From contig QFXE01000011.1 of assembly GCA_003349915.1 (NCBI GenBank), positions 1 to 64,000 of the forward strand: 64,000 nucleotides of DNA. Reading direction: 5' to 3'. The notes under the pieces were generated by a model that saw only the letters and a program-made list of their open reading frames with translations, was not told the DNA's origin and made no database searches. The position numbers were made by a program, and so were the translations under genes. Source of the DNA: an endosymbiont of Escarpia spicata (GTDB lineage Bacteria; Pseudomonadota; Gammaproteobacteria; Chromatiales; Chromatiaceae). Shown piece by piece: positions 35,957 through 43,721 of this stretch. Every line of letters starts with the position of its first letter. Positions within the stretch are counted from its first letter, which is position 1.

Positions 35957-38768
35957 CGTCGTCGAAAATCATGGCAGATGCACGCACTCTGATCGACTTA
36001 TCTACCGTGATGGTATCGCCGGCGGAATCGGTCACACTGACCACCACCTTGTAGGCTCCCTCCATCAAACCCGACGGATCAAAGACAACGGTATTGTGCT
36101 GCGCCCCAGGCTGTAGAGCCAGTCCGTTATCGCTTTGACTCCAGTCGTAGACGCGGGTGTCAGCCGGATTAGGGTCGTTCACTACTGCAGTGACTGTCAC
36201 TTGGCCCGCATCACCAAATACCGTGGCTGTGGTCGTATTGTTCTGCGATCCGGTAATGCTGACCACAGGAGGCAGGTTCATCTCATCCACATTCACATTG
36301 ACGGTATGTATGTTATTCGCACCGAAGGTGGCATTGGCACCCACATCCATCAGCGTAACCTCTACCCTCGCGACACCGGCATTCTGAATCAGATATTGAA
36401 TATTCGCCTGATTCGAAGGCACTGCGGCGGCGGCGATGTTAACTGATCCAGTAGTTTGCGCCACTATCCCGTCGGCCGCGTCAAAGTCCGTGATCTGATA
36501 GCCGATCACTACCGGATACTCGGGCGCATCGCCGATAAGAAAGACGGGGATGTCAACCGTCGATCCAGGGTTTGCCACTTGGTCGACACCGAAATTGACC
36601 ATGGGCAACACATCAACCGTCTGTACTTCAGACGCCATATTTGAACTGCTGTCCATGGCGCGCCATGTGATCAGATGACGTCCCGGAGCAAATGGCCCGG
36701 TCAAATCAGCCACTGGAGTCACAGCACCATCGACATCATCCACCGCTGTCACCACCCCAAGATCAACCGAAGTAAACGGTCCCGTTGAGGGAACGGAAAT
36801 CACCGGTTCCTGAATCGTGATGACCGGTGCAACCCCGTCATCGTCATCGGTGATGGTCACAGAGGCTGAGGCCAGACCCAGGGCTACATCCACCGGATTG
36901 GAGAGATTCAGAGTGAAGGTCTCACTCGACTCTGGGGTCGTGTCATCGATTGGTGTCAGTGTGACTGTCTTGCTCAGTTCACCGTCAAGGAAGGTCAGGG
37001 TGCCGCTGAGAGCCGTGTAGTCACCAGGCGCGGTGGCAGTGCCATCCGTCGTGGCATAGTCAATGCTTACCGTACCGTCCGAACCACCGGTGCGGTCCAC
37101 GGTCAGCGTAACAGCGGGACCACTCTCGGAAAGGGTAGCAGTGGCGCTGCTCAGGTCCAGGGTACCGGCACTGCGTGGATCATCATCGGTGATGGTCACT
37201 GTGGCAGTGGCCAGGCCCAGGGATGCATCCACCGCATTGCTCAGGGTCAGGGTGAAGGTCTCACTGGGTTCCCAGCTCGCATCATCGATTGGGGTCAGCG
37301 GGATCGTCTTGCTGGTCTCTCCGTTGAGGAAGATCAGGGTACCGTTGATGGCAGTGTAATCACCAGACGCGGTGGCAGTGCCATCCGCCGTTGCGTAGTC
37401 GACTGTTACCGTGCCGTCAGAGCCACCAGTACGGTTCACGGTCATGATCATCGCTGGACCGCTCTCTGGCAGGGTCACTGTAGTGCTGTTCAGGGCCAGG
37501 GTGCCTGCATTTCGCGTATCGTCATCACTGATGGTTACTGTGGCAATAGCCAGACCCAGGGATGCATCCACCGCATTGCTCAGGGTCAGGGTGAAGTCTT
37601 CACTTGGCTCCCAAACGGCATCACCAGTTGGACTCAAGGTCAGGGTCTTACTCAACTCACCATCAAGGAAGGTCAAGGTACCGTTGATGGCAGTGTAGTC
37701 ACCAGGCGCAGTGGCTGTACCATCTGCTGTGGCGTAGTCGACCGATACCGTGCCGTCAGAGCCGCCTGTACGATCTACAGTCAGCGTGACAGCGGGACCA
37801 CTCTCTGACAGGGTCGCAGTGGCACTGCTTAGGGCCAGGGTGCCTGAAGTCCGTGTATCGTCATCGGTGATGGTTACCGTCGCAGTGACCAGTCCCAGGG
37901 TGGCATCCACTGGATTGGAGAGGGTCAGGGTGAAGTCTTCACTCGGCTCCCAGGTCGTGTCATCGATGGGGGTCAGCGTAACTGTCTTGCTGGTCTCTCC
38001 ATTGAGGAAGATCAGGGTGCCGTTGAGAGCTGTGTAGTCACCCGGAGCGGTGGCAGTGCCATCCGTCGTGGCATAGCCCACAGTCACGGTACCGTCAGAA
38101 CCACCAGTGCGGTTCACGGTCAGAATCGCCGCAGGACCACTCTCTGGCAGGGTCACTGTAGTGCTGTTCAGGGCCAGTGTACCTGCATTGCGGACATCGT
38201 CATCGGTAATGGTCACCGTGGTACTGGTCTGTCCGCCCAAGGTGGCATCCACCGGATTGGCCAGGGTCATGGTGAAGTCTTCACTTGGCTCCCAGGTTGT
38301 GTCATCGATTGAGGTCAGTGTGACTGTCTTGCTCGTTTCTCCGTTGAGGAAGGTCAGGGTGCCGCTGAGGGCGGTGTAGTCACCGGTCGCTGTGGCAGTG
38401 CCATCCGTCGTGGCATAGTCCACGCTTACCGTACCATCCGAACCGCCAGTGCGGTTCACAGTCATGATTACCGCCGGACCGCCCTCGGACAGGGTTGCAG
38501 TGGGGCTGCTCAGGGCCAGGGTGCCCGCATGGCGCGGATCGTCATCGGTGATAGTTACCGTGGTGCTGGTCTGGGCACCCAGGGTGGCATCCACTGGATT
38601 GGAGAGGGCCAGGGTGAAGTCTTCACTCGGCTCCCAGGTCGTGTCATCGGTTGGAGTCAGTATGACTGTCTTGCTGGTCTCTCCATTGAGGAAGATCAGG
38701 GTGCCGTTGAGAGCTGTTGAGAGCTGTGTAGTCACCCGGAGCGGTGGCAGTGCCATCCGTCGTGGCAT
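35913..38768 (-). CDS. Calx-beta adhesin, third reading-frame segment
   Basis: Continuation of the giant secreted adhesin. Homology begins after the first 20 residues, at GTLIFLNGETSKT. The segment carries six Calx-beta repeats, each ending in a V/S-T-I-T-D-D-D calcium-binding strand, then a HYR-like domain (about residues 665-740, VITIQEPVISVPSTGPFTSV), and PKD-like beta domains (LPPVVSITGSQNNTTTATVF). It ends at a frameshift in an aspartate-rich tail (DDDDSDSDSD). The preceding segment ends out of frame because of an exact 10-bp duplication at 38707-38726. Probable function: calcium-stabilised stalk of a surface adhesin. Confidence 0.75.
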   Translation of the reverse strand: MPRRMALPPLRVTTQLSTALNGTLIFLNGETSKTVILTPTDDTTWEPSEDFTLALSNPVDATLGAQTSTTVTITDDDPRHAGTLALSSPTATLSEGGPAVIMTVNRTGGSDGTVSVDYATTDGTATATGDYTALSGTLTFLNGETSKTVTLTSIDDTTWEPSEDFTMTLANPVDATLGGQTSTTVTITDDDVRNAGTLALNSTTVTLPESGPAAILTVNRTGGSDGTVTVGYATTDGTATAPGDYTALNGTLIFLNGETSKTVTLTPIDDTTWEPSEDFTLTLSNPVDATLGLVTATVTITDDDTRTSGTLALSSATATLSESGPAVTLTVDRTGGSDGTVSVDYATADGTATAPGDYTAINGTLTFLDGELSKTLTLSPTGDAVWEPSEDFTLTLSNAVDASLGLAIATVTISDDDTRNAGTLALNSTTVTLPESGPAMIMTVNRTGGSDGTVTVDYATADGTATASGDYTAINGTLIFLNGETSKTIPLTPIDDASWEPSETFTLTLSNAVDASLGLATATVTITDDDPRSAGTLDLSSATATLSESGPAVTLTVDRTGGSDGTVSIDYATTDGTATAPGDYTALSGTLTFLDGELSKTVTLTPIDDTTPESSETFTLNLSNPVDVALGLASASVTITDDDDGVAPVITIQEPVISVPSTGPFTSVDLGVVTAVDDVDGAVTPVADLTGPFAPGRHLITWRAMDSSSNMASEVQTVDVLPMVNFGVDQVANPGSTVDIPVFLIGDAPEYPVVIGYQITDFDAADGIVAQTTGSVNIAAAAVPSNQANIQYLIQNAGVARVEVTLMDVGANATFGANNIHTVNVNVDEMNLPPVVSITGSQNNTTTATVFGDAGQVTVTAVVNDPNPADTRVYDWSQSDNGLALQPGAQHNTVVFDPSGLMEGAYKVVVSVTDSAGDTITVDKSIRVRASAMIFDDDDSDSDSDGASDFR

Positions 38769-40332
38769 AGTCCACGCTTACCGTACCGTCCGAACCACCA
38801 GTGCGGTTCACGGTCATGTTCACCGCAGGACCACTTTCCGACAAGGTCACTGTAGTGCTGTTCAGGGCCAGGGTACCGGCACTGCGAGCATCGTCATCGG
38901 TGATGGTGACCGTGGTGCTGGTCTGGGCGCCAAGGGCGGCATCCACCACATTGCTCAGGGTCACCGTGAAGTCTTCACTCGGCTCCCAGGTCGTGTCGTT
39001 GATCAGGGTCAGCGGGATCGTCTTGCTGGTCTCCCCGTGCAGGAAGTTCAGCGTGCCACTGACCGCAATGTAGTCACCAGGTGAAGCAGCAGTACCGTTT
39101 GCAGTGGCGTAGTCAACAGATACCGGACCATCGGTGCCACCGGTGCGGCTTACCGTCAGTGTGATGCCGCCAGCGGCATTCTCCGCAACGCTCTCCGTAG
39201 CAGTACTCAGGGCCAGGGTACCGGCATTGCGGGTGTCGTCATCGGTGATGGTTACCGTGGTGGTGGACAAGCCCAGACTGGCATCAACCACATTACCCAG
39301 AGTCAGGGTAAAGGTCTCACTCGGCTCCCAAGTCGCATCATTGGCCGGAGTCAACGTCAGAGTCTTGCTCAGTTCACCATTGAGGAAGGTCAGTGTGCCG
39401 TTGAGCGCAGTGTAGTCTCCCGGTGCTGCGGCGGTACCATCTGCTGTGGCGTAGTCGACCGTTACGGTGCCGTCAGAGCCGCCCGTACGATCTACAGTCA
39501 ATGTGATAGCGGGGCCACTCTCCGACAGGGTTGCAGTCGCACTGCTAAGGGCCAGGGTGCCTGAAGTCCGTGTATCGTCATCGGTGATGGTTACCGTGGT
39601 GCTGGTCTGGGTGCCAAGGGTGGCATCCACCACATTGCTCAGGGTCACGGTGAAGTCTTCACTCAGCTCCCAAACGGTGTCGCTGGTTGGAGTCAGCGGG
39701 ATCGTCTTGCTGATCTCTCCTTCGAGGAATGTAAGAGTACCGTTGATAGCCGTGTAGTCGCCCGGCGCATTGGCGGTGCCATCTGCCGTGGCGTAATCAA
39801 CCGTTACCGTGCCGTCAGAGCCGCCCGTACGATCTACGGTCACTGTGATAGCGGGACCACCCTCCGACAGGGTCGCAGTCGCACTGCTCAGGGCCAGGGT
39901 ACCGGCATTGCGAGGATCGTCATCGGTGATGGTGACGGTCGTAGTGGCCTGTCCCAGGGATGCATCCACCACATTGCTCAGGGTCACGGTGAAATCTTCA
40001 CTCGGCTCCCAGGTCGTGTCGTTGGTCAGGGTCAGCGGGATTGTCTTGCTGGTCTCGCCATCGAGGAAGTCCAGCGTGCCACTGGCCGCAGTGTAGTCAC
40101 CAGGTGAAGCGGCTGTACCGTTTGCAGTGGCGTAGTCAACAGATACCGGACCATCGGTGCCACCGGTACGGCTTACCGTCAGTGTGATACCACCCGCTGC
40201 GTTCTCCGCAACGCTCTCGGTTGCAGTACTCAGGGCCAGGGCGCCCGCACTACGCGGATCGTCATCGGTGATGGTGACCGTAGTGCTGGTCTGGGCACCC
40301 AGGGTGGCATCCACCACATTGCTCAGGGTCAC
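38644..40332 (-). CDS. Calx-beta adhesin, second reading-frame segment
   Basis: Five Calx-beta repeats with alternating sub-types (LALSTATESVAENAAGG and LALSSATATLSESGPA). Upstream it joins the first segment across a one-base deletion between 40415 and 40416: the sequence AAAGGCAGGG stands where sister repeats read AAAGGTCAGGG. Downstream it loses frame at the 10-bp tandem duplication of TTGAGAGCTG (38707-38726), after which the frame reads an unrelated tail (SSQRHPDLPQWRDQQD). As it stands the product would have neither signal peptide nor anchor. Confidence 0.75.
   Translation of the reverse strand: MTLSNVVDATLGAQTSTTVTITDDDPRSAGALALSTATESVAENAAGGITLTVSRTGGTDGPVSVDYATANGTAASPGDYTAASGTLDFLDGETSKTIPLTLTNDTTWEPSEDFTVTLSNVVDASLGQATTTVTITDDDPRNAGTLALSSATATLSEGGPAITVTVDRTGGSDGTVTVDYATADGTANAPGDYTAINGTLTFLEGEISKTIPLTPTSDTVWELSEDFTVTLSNVVDATLGTQTSTTVTITDDDTRTSGTLALSSATATLSESGPAITLTVDRTGGSDGTVTVDYATADGTAAAPGDYTALNGTLTFLNGELSKTLTLTPANDATWEPSETFTLTLGNVVDASLGLSTTTVTITDDDTRNAGTLALSTATESVAENAAGGITLTVSRTGGTDGPVSVDYATANGTAASPGDYIAVSGTLNFLHGETSKTIPLTLINDTTWEPSEDFTVTLSNVVDAALGAQTSTTVTITDDDARSAGTLALNSTTVTLSESGPAVNMTVNRTGGSDGTVSVDYATTDGTATAPGDYTALNSSQRHPDLPQWRDQQDSHTDSNR
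38707..38726. repeat. 10-bp tandem duplication that shifts the adhesin frame
   Basis: TTGAGAGCTG occurs twice in direct succession. The sister repeat near 38024 has a single copy in the same context (GTGCCGTTGAGAGCTGTGTA). Ten is not a multiple of three, so the extra copy breaks the reading frame. Confidence 0.9.
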
Positions 40333-40394
40333 CGTGAAATCTTCACTCGGTTCCCAAACGGTGTCGTTGGTCAGGGTCAGCGGGATCGTCTTGC

Positions 40395-42602
40395 TCAGTT
40401 CACCATCGAGAAAGGCAGGGTGCCACTGGCCGCAGTGTAGTCACCAGGTGAAGCAGCAGTACCGTTTGCAGTGGCGTAGTCAACAGATACCGGACCATCA
40501 GAACCGCCGGTGCGGCTTACCGTCAGTGTGATACCACCCGCTGCGTTCTCCGCAACGCTCTCGGTTGCAGTACTCAGGGCCAGGGCGCCCGCACTACGCG
40601 GATCGTCATCGGTGATGGTGACCGTGGTGCTGGTCTGGGCGCCAAGGGTGGCATCCACCACGTTACTCAGGGTCACGGTGAAATCTTCACTCGGTTCCCA
40701 AACGGTGTCGTTGGTCAGGGTCAGCGGGATCGTCTTGCTCAGTTCACCGTCAAGAAAGGTCAGCGTGCCGGTAGCCTGGGTGTAGTCACCCGGCTGCAGT
40801 GCACTGCCATCTGCTGTGGCGTAGTCAACCGTTACGGTGCCATCAGAACCGCCGGTGCGGCTTACTGTCAGTGTGATACCACCCGCTGCGTTCTCCGCAA
40901 CGCTCTCGGTTGCAGTACTCAGGGCCAGGGCGCCCGCACTACGCGGATCGTCATCGGTGATGGTGACCGTGGTGCTGGCCTGGGCGCCAAGGGTGGCATC
41001 CACCACGTTACTCAGGGTCACGGTGAAATCTTCACTCGGTTCCCAAACGGTGTCGTTGGTCAGGGTCAGCGGGATCGTCTTGCTCAGTTCACCGTCAAGA
41101 AAGGTCAGCGTGCCGGTAGCCTGGGTGTAGTCACCCGGCTGTAATGCGCTGCCATCTGCTGTGGCGTAGTCAACCGTTACGGTGCCATCAGAACCGCCGG
41201 TGCGGCTTACTGTCAGTGTGATACCACCCGCTGCGTTCTCCGCAACGGTCTCGGTTGCAGTACTCAGGGCCAGGGCGCCCGCACTACGCGGATCGTCATC
41301 GGTGATGGTGACCGTAGTGCTGGTCTGGGCACCCAGGGTGGCATCCACCACGTTACTCAGGGTTACCGTGAAATCTTCACTCGGTTCCCAAACGGTGTCG
41401 TTGGTCAGGGTCAGCGGGATCGTCTTGCTCAGTTCACCATCGAGAAAGGTCAGGGTGCCACTGGCCGCAGTGTAGTCACCCGGTTGCAACGCGCTGCCGT
41501 CAGCCGTCGCATAATCCACGGTCACAGTTCCAAAGCTTCCACCGGTACGGCTTACCGTCAGCGTGATACCGCCGACTGCATTCTCCGCAACGCTCTCCGT
41601 TGCAGTACTCAATGCCAGAGTACCCGGATTGGGTGGGGGTTCGTTGTCGGCGATATCTATGGAAGCGGTCGTCGTGGTGCCAAGTGTTGCACCTCCACCT
41701 GGGTTGGAGAGGTTAATCGTGAAACTCTCGCTGCCTTCGTAAACTAAATCGTCAAGCAGGTTTATGGTAATGACTTTGCTGTATTCGTTCTCGGCAAGCG
41801 TCAGAGCGCTATTGATGGCCTGATAGTCATTCCCAGAGGTCGCCGTCCCATTTGATGTGGCATAGTCAACGGTTATCGCACCGAAACCACCCACCGTGCG
41901 GTTTACCGTTACGTTTACGGTGCCGTCATTTTCGTTAACTGCGTAGTTTGATGCACTCAAATCCAACGTGCCTGCAGGAAAGGTTCCCACAGGGGCACCG
42001 ATAGATGCGGTGTCGGCAAAAATAAGACGTATATCAGTGTTAGCGGGATCGTCTATAACCCGAACGTCGAGTGTTGTGAACCCGGCATCATCGATAAAAC
42101 CCAGAAACTTCCAGGTCGTCAGCACTGTCGCCTCTTCACCGGTAAAACCGACTCCCCCACCGTTGGTAGTGAAGGTCACCTTACTGCCGTTCTGGCTGCC
42201 CTTGTACCAGGCACCAAAGCCATGGAGGTTGTTGAGAGTCGTCGCAGTATCTGTCTTCAGGTAAAAACCGTCCGGATCCGTATGGCCGGTAGCAGTGCTA
42301 TTTAAGGTGCGCAAAGCAGACCCGTCAAGGCCGCTGGTCGTTGTCATCAGGTAGGTGTTTGTGGTGCCGTTACTCTCCGCCCAAGTCAGACCGTTGGTAG
42401 TGAGACTTAGCACAGGAAAGGTTTCAGTCGCCAACCAGTCAGGACTATCGAAGCCTTCGTTGGCAACTTCGTAACCCAGGCTTGCCAGAGCCGCGAGGTA
42501 CGCAGCTTCGTCGGTATAGGTGGTTACCGCTGCCCGGGCATTGGATGCACCAAGCAACAGAGCAGCGCCCAGCAGAGTGAAAATTATTCTTTGGCCAATC
42601 AC
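40395..42602 (-). CDS. Calx-beta adhesin, N-terminal segment with signal peptide
   Basis: Start of the giant adhesin. A GTG at 42602 with an upstream GAGG gives a clean signal peptide (IIFTLLGAALLLGASNARA); the frame is open 27 codons further, to 42683. About 200 residues of an N-terminal beta domain follow (FDSPDWLATETFPVLS ... GFIDDAGFTTLDVRVIDDPA), resembling PEP-CTERM/choice-of-anchor beta modules. Then come four Calx-beta repeats, the first divergent (SIDIADNEP). The frame ends wrongly at GTLPFSMVN because of a one-base deletion at 40415. With all frames restored, the protein would be about 2,450 residues, from 42602 to about 35210. Confidence 0.78.
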   Translation of the reverse strand: MIGQRIIFTLLGAALLLGASNARAAVTTYTDEAAYLAALASLGYEVANEGFDSPDWLATETFPVLSLTTNGLTWAESNGTTNTYLMTTTSGLDGSALRTLNSTATGHTDPDGFYLKTDTATTLNNLHGFGAWYKGSQNGSKVTFTTNGGGVGFTGEEATVLTTWKFLGFIDDAGFTTLDVRVIDDPANTDIRLIFADTASIGAPVGTFPAGTLDLSASNYAVNENDGTVNVTVNRTVGGFGAITVDYATSNGTATSGNDYQAINSALTLAENEYSKVITINLLDDLVYEGSESFTINLSNPGGGATLGTTTTASIDIADNEPPPNPGTLALSTATESVAENAVGGITLTVSRTGGSFGTVTVDYATADGSALQPGDYTAASGTLTFLDGELSKTIPLTLTNDTVWEPSEDFTVTLSNVVDATLGAQTSTTVTITDDDPRSAGALALSTATETVAENAAGGITLTVSRTGGSDGTVTVDYATADGSALQPGDYTQATGTLTFLDGELSKTIPLTLTNDTVWEPSEDFTVTLSNVVDATLGAQASTTVTITDDDPRSAGALALSTATESVAENAAGGITLTVSRTGGSDGTVTVDYATADGSALQPGDYTQATGTLTFLDGELSKTIPLTLTNDTVWEPSEDFTVTLSNVVDATLGAQTSTTVTITDDDPRSAGALALSTATESVAENAAGGITLTVSRTGGSDGPVSVDYATANGTAASPGDYTAASGTLPFSMVN

Positions 42603-42966
42603 GATCAAACCCTCACGCTTTTCACCCCACCCTTCCGCAACTGTATCTGAACGGGGATGGACACATAGTATAAATTCATGCACCGCCGCAATTTGGTGCG
42701 CTTTTTACAGAGTCCCAACTGGCACTCTGCCGGTATCTTGTTATTTGTCCGGTGCCTTAATAACTTCCGGCGATCCGAAAAAAACTGCGCGGAGAAGAAG
42801 CAAAAGCTTCAACCCCGCCGTACAGTCAATGACAACACTCTTTTATTAAAAAGATTTATTTGTTGCCCATTCCATTTGCGCATGCTTGTATCGCATGCTT
42901 ACTCGCGCCTCCCATTGGCGTCGCTATTCCTTAATCTCTTTACAACACATTTACAGGGAACGTAAA

Positions 42967-43608
42967 TCAATTGACGCTAACTCCATCAGCGCGAAAGTCA
43001 CCAATCACGATCGCTACCGTCTCGCCAGATTTAACATGGCGATCAGGATTGCCGAACATGATGTAGTAGTTGCGATCAGGCTTGATATTCTTACCGCGGT
43101 TGGTTGGACGGAATGCCCCGACTTTTGCCGCCATCGGAACCGGCAGCTTGATATTGGTACGGTCGGTGATGATATGAGGCTTGATACGATGATCGAAAAG
43201 TTGAAGTGACTTCTCCGAATCCAACACACGGAAACGGAAATCCATCATGTATCCTCCCGCACTCAGGTTGAGGCTGATAAGACGAACTCCCCAGCGCTCC
43301 TCCAGCATTTTAGACTGCTTTTCATCAATGATCTGTGGTTGTACAACTACCGGCGCAACAGGTGGCTTCCAGTCAATTTTCCTCTCCTTTTTCACCACCG
43401 TATTGTTATTTGCCTTCACCACTCCGGCACTGTCCATCTGTTGTCCGGAGGACAAAGTGCCGGCTTCAGCCAAACCGGGAAGGTTGTATAGAAGAACCAA
43501 GACAAATATGACCAGAGCCAGAACCATAAGAATCAACGCAGCAGATCCGCCATCATCCTTAAATTCATTCGACTTCTGGGATTCTGCCGATATGGAAGAT
43601 TGTGACAT
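42967..43608 (-). CDS. Membrane-anchored paralogue of the copper-block accessory protein, unknown function
   Basis: A 213-residue protein with a cytoplasmic Ser/Glu-rich N-terminus, one transmembrane helix (AALILMVLALVIFVLVLLYN, about residues 25-45) and a periplasmic domain. The ATG at 43608 is chosen over upstream ATGs because GAGGAG lies just before it. The C-terminal domain (SLNLSAGGYMMDFRFRVLDS ... VKSGETVAIVIGDFRADG) matches the pattern of the C-terminus of the protein at 27894-28826. One version is secreted and His-rich and the other is membrane-tethered, both beside multicopper oxidases, which suggests a shared but unknown role. Confidence 0.65.
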   Translation of the reverse strand: MSQSSISAESQKSNEFKDDGGSAALILMVLALVIFVLVLLYNLPGLAEAGTLSSGQQMDSAGVVKANNNTVVKKERKIDWKPPVAPVVVQPQIIDEKQSKMLEERWGVRLISLNLSAGGYMMDFRFRVLDSEKSLQLFDHRIKPHIITDRTNIKLPVPMAAKVGAFRPTNRGKNIKPDRNYYIMFGNPDRHVKSGETVAIVIGDFRADGVSVN

Positions 43609-43691
43609 TTCCGACTCCTCTTTCTTACTCATGATAAACATCTCATGGATTGATTGGACTATTGTTCCAGCCATAGTTGCAGGTTATACCC

Positions 43692-43713
43692 GCCCCCGCC
43701 TTGCGGCGGGGGC
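43692..43713 (-). terminator. Strong GC hairpin after the MCO-like operon
   Basis: On the minus strand: GCCCCCGCC, a GCAA tetraloop, then GGCGGGGGC, a perfect 9-bp stem 8 bp past the stop of the gene at 43722. No U-run follows, so it may act as a transcript stabiliser or a weak terminator. It separates the oxidase operon from the gene at 42967-43608. Confidence 0.65.
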
Positions 43714-43721
43714 ATGCTCCT

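Larger units (their letters stand above)
36830..41970 (-). repeat. Array of 15 Calx-beta repeats, about 345 bp each
   Basis: Counted from the repeated calcium-binding strand (TITDDD or variants): four in the first segment, five in the second, six in the third. Several consecutive units are almost identical at the DNA level with a 345-bp period; for example, the blocks at 40807 and 41152 match nearly base for base. Such an array is prone to unequal recombination, slippage and misassembly. On the opposite strand it yields a ladder of spurious 90-100-codon open frames. Confidence 0.9.

Noticed and set aside
36817..41475. A ladder of 90-100-codon open frames on the plus strand
   Set aside because: They repeat with the 345-bp period of the Calx-beta array and are antisense shadows of it; no ribosome-binding sites or family signals.
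36830..41970. Regular repeat array considered as CRISPR or satellite DNA
   Set aside because: The units are 345 bp, coding in one frame, with calcium-binding strand motifs; these are protein-domain repeats.
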